Of a DNA stretch of 64,000 nucleotides, positions 27,301-39,300 are shown one piece after another. Numbering within the stretch: the first letter of the stretch is position 1; the number at the start of each line of letters is the position of its first letter. This DNA is from Siphonodentalium dalli (lineage: Eukaryota; Mollusca; Scaphopoda; Gadilida; Siphonodentaliidae). A program made the position numbers and the translations under genes. Location of the stretch: assembly GCA_032622095.1 (NCBI GenBank), contig CP136065.1:116417195-116481194 (forward strand), written 5' to 3'. The notes beneath the pieces are model-generated. The model made no database searches, was not told the DNA's origin, and worked only from the letters and a program-made list of their open reading frames with translations.

Positions 27301-30300
27301 ATCGGTGACACGGGATTTAGTATTAGTTTTGCATCATTTAACCTAATATTTTGAGGATTATACACGTTCACATTCAACTGACAACGGGATGCGGTTACGT
27401 CCGGTTCATTTTTTTCTAACCGGTTACGTCGCTAACCGGATGCTAACCGGTTAACCGTCTAACCGTTTCAGCTCTAGTTCTGTCCAATTATTTTTACATG
27501 AGTTACGGCTCTTTTTCGACTTATAATTTGAGTATAACATGCTGAATCAAGTTCGTCATAAAGCACTGAAAATTGAAACATTTTGCGAGAACCATTACGA
27601 GAATCGATTCGGTGTTTCTGGGGGGGGGGGGGGGGGGGGGGGGAGTAATAACAGTGTTTTTTCTCATAGGTTTGCTATGGTCCCCTCTTTCGTGTTTTGT
27701 GTGCCTGTCAACATCTTCTGGATGTCGTTCTAGTGCTGCTTCATCCTCAGAAGGGTGGGGGTGGTAGGTCTCTTTATCCTATTGGGACCATTAATGAATG
27801 AGTTATTTCCCTTGCCTATGACCAATGTTTATCCTGGACACCTTCACTCTGTGAACATTGTTTCCTTTTAGGAGGCTCAGTTGCTTTTGGGTTTTTCTGA
27901 GCTACTGCATATGGGACACAAGGGTCTATTTTTCCACATGTTTACCAAGAAATCCTTTTGATACAGGATACAAATCTTTTCTGCTTCAGCAGGTGGGTTT
28001 CATGGGCCTAGTCTGATCATCTGCCTCATGGCCTCCTCCTATTCAAGAATTCTAATTATAACCATTAGTTATACCCCCCGCAACGAAGTTAGGAGGGGTA
28101 TACTGGAGTCAGCTTGTCCGTCGTCCGTCCGTCCGTCCGTCGTCCGTCCGTCCGTCGTCCGTCCGTCCGTCGCCCGTCGTCCGTCCGTGGACACAAATTT
28201 GTCCGGAGTTTTTCTCAGTCGTTTTTTGATCAATTTTCGTGAAACGTGGTACAGACATCAACCACCTTGGGAACCTGTGCACCTGCGATTATGACATCTG
28301 TCGGACTTTTTTTGATGGAGTTATCCCCCATTTTTCGACTTAGAAATTTTTTGCAACATGTAACTTTTGTCCAAGCTTTTATTCCTACATTTTTCCGCCA
28401 ATTTTTTCAAAACGTGGCACAGATATTTAGTACCATGGGAACTTGTGCACCTGCGATTATGACGTCTGTCCGACATTTTTTGGTGGAGTTATCCCCCTTT
28501 TTCGACTTAGAAACTTTTTTTGCAACATGCATAATTTTGTCCGAGCTTTTATTCCTACATTTTTCAGTTAATGTTTTTTAATCTTGGCACTCATATTTAG
28601 TACCATGGGAACCTGTGCACCTGCGATTATGACGTCTGTCCGACATTTTTTGTGTGGAGTTATTCCCCTTTTTCGACTTAGAATTTTTTTCGTAACATAC
28701 ATAATTTTGTCCAAGCTTTTATTCCTACATTTTTCGGTCAATAGGTTTAAGATTAGGGTTATGGTTGTACACCTGCAATGGGAACTGTTATTTTATTATT
28801 TTAACTAAATGTTTACTGACATGTGAAACATCTTAGTATTTTAAACACAGGGGGGTATCCGTAGTCCCATTGGGACAGTCACACCTCTAGTTTATTCAGT
28901 GTCCAAGATATCTTTGCCGGAAATATAATATTTTTTACCCAAAATATGTATCTCCTAATAAGTATCGTGGACACTGAACTCATAGGGCCCTCCCAGTTGG
29001 GAGCAACATTCCCACCCCACGCACTCGGTCAAACGCATCGAACACACAGAAGGAAGAAATTAAAAAGAACCTTGACTTACGTGACATTGCTTTTATAGCG
29101 AAAGGACTGTCACATGATCTGTTGGAAGTTGAACCTAATTGGGTTTGACTGTGCACGTACTGTAGGCACTTCATACCGATTTTTTAAAACTTCTTCTAGA
29201 ATCTTGCAAGCAAGCAAGAAATATATAACCATTAGTTCATTCAGTGTCCAAGATACTTTTAAGGAGATACATATTTTGGGTAAAAAATATTATAATTTGG
29301 ATTGTAACACCTTTTCTGTCGAGGATATACCTAACAGTTTGAGATTCTTGATTTCGCACTGCTCCTTTCAAATATCCATAATCCGTTATATTTAATATTA
29401 AATTTTTCTAGTCAGAAGGATTTCAGTAGTATGGAGACCCATAGTGATAGAAAATATGGACTTCCACCAAAGTTTAGTTCCTTGGGAGGAAAGTAAAGGT
29501 GTACAGTTCCTTTACACTTTCGATAATATATTCGCCAAGATTGGGGGGGGGGGGGGGGCAAAATTTACTGCTTACTTGGCACACACCTGTAATGCATCCA
29601 TCATAGAGATAGCTTGATATGAAATCATAAATTTATTTATTGACTCCACTGAAACGGTATTTGGCTGCTTTTTATTGGAAGAATAATCACTTATGGACAA
29701 ATAATGTTAATGAGCTATGCTTCGATTAGCATTGCAAAAATCAACAGTTCAGTGTTCCAGGAAAGCTTGAGTAAAGTATTCACTGAACAAAATATTGAAA
29801 TAAACATGCTTTCAAAGAGGCGGTAAAAGAACAAATAACCGGAAAATTTATGATAATAAGGAAGAATGTATTCAAAATTTATTGTCAAGTATGACGGCTA
29901 CAGACTTTTGGAGAATACTGCGACAGCATATCGCTGGGGATGTAGTGTGTCACATGTACCAACAGAACAGTTTCTAGAACATTTCAAATTTATTAATGAG
30001 ATGGCATGACTGATAATATAGATCTATACACTATTAGATGAGATGTATGAAGAATGCACTGATGAGGGACTAGATGACCCAATCCGAATCACTTAAAAAT
30101 GGCAATGCAGCCGGACCCGAGTAATTTACGAACGAGACTATCAAGCAAACACAGTATTTAATGGTGCCAGTTTATAAACAACTTTTTAATGCAATACTAG
30201 AGTCGGGAATATATCCTGACTGTTGGAGTTCAGGGTTTATACAGTCGATATATAATATAGTTCCAATTGTCATCAGAGCAACAGCTGCCATAAGCAAAAA

Positions 30301-33300
30301 CTTGTCCAACTGGCTCAAACTATTACCAGCAACACTATCTGTTGTACACTTACAAAAAACAGCCCTACTTGGAACATCGAGAACCCTCAGAAAGGTAACA
30401 TCTATGAAGACAGTTTAGGTTGTATTGTTACGGTTTTAACAAACAGTCAATGCAAACCTATATATCCTTCTTGAGAGTGGACACAAGTCAGATGAACATA
30501 ATAATAATGACGGTAATTATACATTATTATGTTTGACTACTGATACATCTATATGCACATAGATCAGTCGAAAAACAACGTTGATTGCATATATACAAAT
30601 ACATGTGAATATGACAAATTGTAACAAAAAGAAATAAAAATTGCCAGATGACATCAAAGTTTGATGTGTATCATCACTCTAAATCTAGGAACATTTACAT
30701 TTTTAAGTTCAGCAGATGGTGATGTTTGTTTTCTTACAATACGGTGTGTGTTTCAGAAATGTTGCATTTGCCTCTGTGCTTTGTGATGAAAGTAGTTATT
30801 CCATATGTCAGCATCTTAATTAATTGTTCAGTTCAAACACCATGACATGTGTGTCCTGCATCTCAAGAGACTGACTTTGGGATAAACAAATTTCACTTAT
30901 ATTATAATATTGTTACTAAAAGAAGAAAATATATGAGTACAGTCTTGTCTTTGCAGGTTAAGCTGAGCGGTAAGAATGATGAGCCATGTATAACATGGGG
31001 AGGGCATGGAGTGCTGGTTGTAGCTACTGGGGAATCTGTTTTAAGGTACCGGTATTTTTATATTCCTCCACTGATCAGGGGAACTATAAACCCGAAAAGT
31101 ATAGAATAAAATTTCAGGAAGTTTTAATTGAAGTTTATTTTCTCTAATTTGAGAAAAAAATGAACCATGGTGTAGCCTTGATGCCCATCTCAAGTGATGG
31201 TACATACAATATAAGGGCTATAATTGTTAGCATATTAATTGAAACATTATTTGAGGGGAACTAAAATAGGTACTGTAAAAGTACATTTATTCGTGGTGGT
31301 CCAATTTTCGTGGTTTTCGTGGTTGCTGATAACCACGAAATTAAAAACCCCACGATTTTTTTTCTTTTCGGAACTAGATCGATTTTGAGAAATTAGAAAT
31401 GTCATGCGGGAGGTAACTCTGTTGGCCCAATGTACATTCAAAGTCTAGGGAGGTAACTCTATCAATCTGGGATTATATTAATGGAAGAGCAGCTGTTCAG
31501 TTTCTAACTTTAACATCTAGATTCGTTAGTTACTTGCGTATAAGTAGAGCAGTATTATGGTCCGAACTGGGGTTTGGGTCAGGTAATCTTGTTATTCGAG
31601 GCCGAAAATCAGTCTTATCCACTTTTTAACCAGATTTTGAGAGACAGATTTGAACTACACAGTTGATAGTTTGCGGTTGTATTTTATCTCGTGCAGATTA
31701 ATAGATGTTGTTTGATTCGGTAAATAATCCCCTTCACGCATTGATTGTTGTGAGAAGCGAGTACTTTCACCTAGCTTATTTATGCTTAAGTAATACAATC
31801 CCGTCGTTAACATTCTGGACAGTCGGCAACAAAAGCTTAGACACCCGACGTGCTAATTACACCTGCAGTGCGGATGCGCAATTTCCGACGGATCGTCGAG
31901 GTATTTGCACTTCAATAAGTTGGATCTGGTTGTTATTATTGAGAGTTTAAAGGTGACATTTAGTACCGGTGGACCCACGAATTTACGAACCCACGAAAAA
32001 GTCATAAAGAGATGAACCACGAAAATTGACACCAACGAATTAAAAGTCATTCCCAGTAACTCATGAAAGCAATTAGGACCCTTATTATCTTGATACTATA
32101 GAGCTTAGTCATTAACATGCCAGACTTGATGAATATAATCTCTATGGATAGTGAGAAATTCCCCCATCACATCAGCATACCAAAGTTGTATGATTTAGAA
32201 GAACATATATATTATTATATGTGTCTACCCCCTGTATCCGGCTTTCGGTATATTTGGGATACCACAAATCCAGTGTAGTAAATATTGTTTACAAATCGAC
32301 ACGTGGCCAGTATATTACCATTTTTCACAAAGACAATGCCCATTACCGACCTAATCTTTCATGTCTGTAGATTCAGTTTGGATTCTGATGTTCAGAGGTG
32401 AAAATATCAACTCAAAAATGTAGCCATTACATTATGATATTTCATCACAAACGTTGTCTCACCCTAATTTGTTGGGGATTTCATCAGTAATTTAGGCTTC
32501 ACAGGTACATTCTTGTATATAATTCCCAAAGTAGCCCTGTATTGATAGAATATTATATTCCCCAGATCCATTTTGTTCGACACATTGTTTATAAAAGTTG
32601 AAGAATTACAATTGTTCTGACTTTGTAGAGAGGGACTGATGCATGTAGTGGGTACAGTGAGCGTGGGTGCTAAAACTTGTTATTGGTACCACGACTTTGA
32701 TGTAGTGATTCCCGTTACTTCGGTGCAAGGAAATTTATTTATTTCCCTTCACAGCGAGAAGCGAATGTGAAAATGACACATTAGGTACATGCAAGTTTAC
32801 ATGCTAGCATTCTCATGATTTCGTTAGGATTCTCACATAAAATTTAGAAAATTGTGAGGATGCTTGATGCTGATTGAAGCATTATTTTTCTGGTTAGGGA
32901 AACAAACATAAACAAAAATTAATTTCTCGGTATATAATTTGAAATAATGACAATTCTGAGCTTTTTGAAGAAAAATAACACAGAAGTCCATGTAGTGCAT
33001 CTACCTTGGTGCACCAACATCAATGTAGCACTTGCTACAAAGTCCATGAAACTAAATTTGAAGAGTGCACACATTTATTTTGGTGATATAAGTATATTCT
33101 GTTTTGTGTAATTTTACAAAACTTTACTCACAGTTGCAAAACTGGTTCTAATTCAATTATACATCAACAATAGAGTCATTTCTTACCAAGAACGTTGACA
33201 GTTTTGTTTCAAATGACAAAAGTTTTGTGTATTTAAGTTAACTTTGTTTGATTAGCACAATTGTAGTACGATCGGCATGGACTTAATTTGACTTACCATG

Positions 33301-36300
33301 TTTAGACAAAAGTGCCAATCATCCGTGTAACTGAATTACACCTGCAATATAACTTATTCGGAACCTGAACAGTGCTCCATAAATTATAAGCACATTTCGA
33401 TTTGTAAACAATATTTATTACACTGGTTACACTGTAGAACAGATTACCAGGCTTTATCATCGAAGTCGAGACCCTTGGCAAATTCAAAACATTATTAGAT
33501 GCACACCACTATGATTTGAAGTACCAATTCTACTCATAAATTGTGATGGACGCTGATAACATTCTAGAATTATATTATTATGTTCAATTTGCATATCGGA
33601 AATAAAAGTCGAATGACTTGTTCCAGATTATTATGATGATGATGATTAATCTACTCAGTCATGTAGTCAGCTTCACATGGTAATATATAAAAATTCTTAA
33701 TAATTTCAGAATGTGGGACTTGGAGAAAGAGGATAATTTTATTCTATCTTTGGAGGGCAATCCGAGTTACGACACTAATGAGACGTTGCTGTGTGCTAAT
33801 TTTTCAAGAGAGAAAGGTCAGTTTATCTGCCTCTAACGTTGTCCACTGTACACTTGGTTCCTGCATATATTGAATTTTTATTTGGTGTTGATATCCTACA
33901 CCCAACAAATTCATTATCCAAATAATTGGAATAATAACGCTCATTGCATGGTACATGTATACAGCTTTCAGTCAGAGGTTTTGTTCTCGGTGCAACAAAT
34001 GCATTTCTGATTATATATTACCAGGTTAACATTGACTAATACCACAGAATTATTCAAATAATGGGACTAATAACATTCATTGCATGGTGCATAACTTTCG
34101 GCCAGAGGTATTCTTCGGTGCAACAAATGAATTTTTGATCACATATCACCAGGTTAACATTGACTAATACATACAAAAAAATGACAAAAGATGTTAATCA
34201 GTTAACAACTGGTGTAACATTGATGTCGCATACCATGGCAATGCTATAAATAACTTAGAAAGCCACTGCTGCATTACTTTTTTTTTTACATTGAACCCGC
34301 TCCATCTGTCATTCCCAAATGTCTCATTCATATTCTTTCTCTTGCTAACCTTTATAGACCTTGGGCTGCTTGTAGACCCCCTCCCCCCTATGCGGATTTT
34401 TGGTGGCTATATTTTTCGTATAGAATGATGTCTGCCCTACAAAATTTCGGTTGTTTGCCACTTCACAAGTGTCGCATTGATGACGTAATCCATGCCCAAG
34501 GGGGTCACCCAATTTCGCGTTATTGCACTATCTCCAGTTTTAAGCCGATTGAAGAACAAATTGCTAAAATATGGTGTTGTAATTAATTTTATCCTGTTAA
34601 TTATACATATGCGCATTGAATGAGATCAATTTTGTTAGGCAAGGCCCAAGATGGCCGCCAAAATTGAAAAAAATGGCCGCCAAAATTTAAAAAAAACCGC
34701 AGATTTTTCTTTAAATCTGCATTTTTTGGGCTGTCTGTAGACCCCCTTCCCCCATATGCGGAATGTTGGTGGATATATGTTTCTTATATAATGATGTCTG
34801 CCCTACAAAATTTCGGTTGTTTGCCACGTGATAAATGTCGCATTCATGACGTAATCCAAGATGGCGCCCAAGGGAGTCACACAATTTCGCGTTATTGCCC
34901 TATATGTAGATATATGCGGATTTAATTATCATAACTTTAGAAATAAGGATATATTTATGTTAGGAATGACCCGAATGGACAATGCGAGTATAATTATTAA
35001 TCCAATGTATTATTGTTATGTATATAATAAAGATAGTTTGTGATTATACGAATTGTTTATCGATTTAGTATAGCGCCTTTGTGAATAATTGGGTAATACT
35101 TATGGGTAAATATCGGTGTTCTTCCATAGTGTGTAAATATAGCACGTTGTAACAATCAATACAAGGGCTCTTTATTAGTTGTGATGTAACACATAGCTTG
35201 TCAATGTGTACTGTGTTAGATAATACACTATACTGAAACACTCTTTATTATTCAGTGATATACCGAACGCTCTTTATTATTTCAGTGATATTACGAATGC
35301 CGTATAGTAACCACGTGCAGTCGTACCTTGGTCTTCTGCCAGTTAAGTCAGTTATTTGCCAGTGATATTTCATTCTGCTTATAATTGGTCGTATTAACAT
35401 TACTTGTATTCATTTGCTATATTATATCACTGTGTTCCTGTTATATTCAATTGTTTGAGATCATCCTCTGTCGAAACCAAGCGGTGTTAACATAAGCATA
35501 ATAGGTTATCTTAATGCGCATTAAGTCTAGGTGTATGCAGGTGACATACCCTCACATGTGTATAGAGAGTACACTATTGTCATTTTGATATTCCACAACC
35601 CATCAAAGAAATGTCGAAGGAAACCGCTGTGCAGCTAAGTGCCAAAAAACGGATGCTGTCACGAAGAGTGGCTAGATCCAATGATCGCCGATGTATCGTC
35701 CACTATGAGCGCAACACACACGACACAGTCTTAGTACAACTTACTGAAACCGGGTTCGACAAAATTCGCCAGATTGTTGATGAACGTTCGAAATCTTCGA
35801 AGCCCAATGTGAAACTAACTGATATTTTCACAAATGTTCCTGCTGAGTATGACATTATGCATCACGGTTATCACAGGTGGTGCTATCAAAACTTTACCAA
35901 TACCAAGACGCTGAAACGACAAATTGTCGACAATAGCGAAGGTTCCCGTGGTGAAAAGCGGACAAAACGATGTTCTGCTAATTCTTCTGTTGGGTCCCCA
36001 TTGCTGCCTTCTGACGCATGTTTATTTTGCAAAAAGAGTACGTGTACGTAAAAAGAAATCGAATAGGCCTACTTAAATGTATGACACAAACCGCAAACTA
36101 CTCTATACATGCTACCGCAATGAAACGGGGGGATGAGGACTTGCTCTGTGTTATTCGGGGTCTAGATTTGGTGGCTCGTGAGGCGCATTACCACAGTGTT
36201 TGTCGCAGGAATTACACTCGGGATTCTCGACAAAGTAAGGGAACAGACATCGGTAGCGATTGCACAATTGAATCAAAACATCAGGCCATATTCGACAAAC

Positions 36301-39300
36301 TGTGTAAATATGTTGAATGTAATATTATCGGGATGCAGTGTGTCAAGGAACGATATTTACTGATGATGGCTGAATTATTCCCTGGAGATGTAAATGAGAA
36401 TTACAAAACGGACAAGCTAAAGGATAAGCTTATAAACCATTTTGTGGAACGAATTAAATTTTGGCAGCCAGGTTATCGTGGAGAAATTGTATACTCGGAT
36501 ACCGTTGAACGTGGATAAGCGATCGAAACGGCATTTGAAATAGCCTGTTCTGGTGATAAACGAGCCGAGGAAGTCGCTCTCATGTTACGGCGACATGTAC
36601 TTTCCACACACAGTTCAGGGAATGAAATGCCTTGGCCGCCGACTGCATCCGTGTTTCGATCAGGTTGTTCAAAGCCACCTCCACTGTTGCAGCATTTTCT
36701 CAAAACATTTGTATCTGGCAAAGTATGTGGAAAGTTGTCTGATAAAAAAGGAAGATTTGTTGAATCGTGTTCTGAGGACATCTGCTATTCTATCTCAAAC
36801 AGTCAGTGGTTAAAGCCAAAACATGCATGTCTGGCAATGACAGTCCGTCATTTGACCGGCAGCGCTGAATTACTGACTATTCTAAACAGATATGGGCATT
36901 GTCAATCATACACAAAAACGCTTGAGTTAGAAACAGCAATATTCAATAGCCTCGCGACACGTGACTCGATAATACCTGAGGGAATATCTCTCAGTGAAAA
37001 TTCTGTGGTGAATTATTGTTGGGACAATTTTGATTTAAATGAGGAGACTCCGTCTGGAGCTGGTACCACTCATTCTGCACATGGAATAATCATACAAGAG
37101 CTCAAAATGCCAACTCAACGAGACACGGAACAGCTTCCACAAATGGACAAAAACCGCGCGCGATCTGTTGATCCGAGAGAAGTTTCAATTCCGCCTTGTT
37201 ATGTCGAAAGTAAAGTTGAACCAGCGTCGTCTGCAAATGCAACACTGCTCTCTGAGGGCGACAATGCAGGTAGAGTTCGATATATCGAAACTGCTGTGGC
37301 TGATCGCTAGGTTGTCAGCTCCTGAGATCGGACCAATAGTTCCATCGTGGGCTGGATGGATATCATCCACAGCAAACGCCAGCACAGAGAACATAATTGT
37401 TCGGTCCAATGTGCAATACATGACTCCTATTAACTTCCTAATAACAGACAATTCAACTGTACGATATATTATTGACATTTCGAAACAAGCTACTGAACGT
37501 TTGGGTCAGAAATTCACGATCGTCACGTTCGATTTGGCTGTTGCCAAGAAATCATATGCCATCGTGTGGAAAAAACCAACCGAGTATGCCAATGTTATTG
37601 TGAGACTTGGTGTCTTCCACACGATTTTTTCTGTTCTTGGTACGATTGGGAAAATGATGGCTCATAGTGGGTTCTCTGAGGTTGTATTGGAGGCAGGGAT
37701 CTGTGCGATTGGTTCATTGAATAAAGTTATGTCCGGCAAACACTTCAATCGTTCACTTCGTGTGCATACGCTCATGATGGTGTGTCTCGAGAGAAAGCTT
37801 GTCAATATTTTCGAGACAACTGAGCATCGACCGTCAGAACTGAAAGGAGATTCAATCAAGCGTTTGGCCGATGCTCCCAACGGAGAGAAGTTGGAATCCA
37901 CATCTTGTGATAGAGATGTAGTAACGTATCTTGAGAAGTATGTGCAATTCAAACAATCTGTTCGAGATGGGCGGTTGGGCAAGACTGCTCAATTATGGTT
38001 GTCTTATGTTGATACCATCTGGCTTGTCTTGGATTGTTTGCGTGCAACCAGGGAAAACAACCTGGAGCTGCACATATCATCCTTAGAACGACTGTGCCCG
38101 CTACTATTCTCAATGAACCATCACAATTACGCCAGGTATTTGCCCTTCTATCTCCATTCGATGAGAAACCTTGACAATACGCACCCAGGTGCTAGTGATC
38201 TACTTCGGATGAATGGATTCAGTGTGTGTCGGTCAGATTTGCCTGCCTCAAGAGCACCCGTTGATATTACGATAGAGCAAACAATAAACCGTCATGCCAA
38301 AAGCCACGGTGGAATAATAGGACTAAGTCGAAATAAAGCAGCATATGAATGGTGGTGTGTCACAAGGTATCAGCGTGCCAAATATGTCGAAGAGACCCTA
38401 TCAATGATTGGTGTTGAGCATTCGGATCGATTTTTGCATAAGGAAATGGAATCTGCGAGCATGTTTCGGAGTGAACTGTCTGTTCAGAAATTGGAAGAAG
38501 CATTTGACAATTTTTTGAACCCGTGCAAAGTTGTGAATAAAGAGGAGTTGTACAATATATCGTCCGGTATGCCAGCACCAGTAGACGTTGCCGATGATTT
38601 GCTCACGATTCGTAGTCAAGGTGTTACGGCGATGAATGACTTCATTAACGATAGGATTATTGACAAGAGTGTTAAATTCCACGATCCTATCAAAAAGTCT
38701 GGCATCGAGACATTTTCATCTATGGTTGTTCGGCGCAAACTGAAAGCATCGAATAACAAAATTGTTCAGTTGAAAGCAGAGAGAAACATTTTTGGGCAGA
38801 TGGTCCTTCTAGCATGCCAGCACAACATCAACCTGGAGTTGACTCTCACTTACCCGCTGGGTCCTATTCCGTGGGCCTTGGCAACCGCAGACGGCTGTCC
38901 TTACAAAACGGATAAATCAAAGTTGATGCATAAGCTGGAAATAGAGCTCGAGCCGGTTGTGAGTGCCCCAAAACAAAACACAATTCACGTATACGATGGA
39001 AATGCATTGATACAATCTTTGTGTGGTATTCCAGAGTCGTTCAGTGGTGTGGCTGAGCACATTTTCGGTATACTGGCCGACAAGGGACAGGTTCATTTTG
39101 TTACTGATAGCTATAAGGAAAATTCCATTAAATCGTTCGAGCGTGACAGACGTGGTCACTCGGATACGTTTCTAATAGCCGGACCCAAAACCAAAACTCC
39201 GAGGGACTGGAAAAAAATTCTCAGTAACAGTGAAAATAAAACACAGTTAATAAATTTGCTATTTAGAGAATGGCAAAATCCCAAGTGTGCCAAAAAACTT

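Noticed and set aside
28117-28190. CCGTCCGT/CGTC direct repeats as a CRISPR-like array
   Set aside because: Simple microsatellite inside a eukaryotic non-autonomous element; no spacers and no cas genes.
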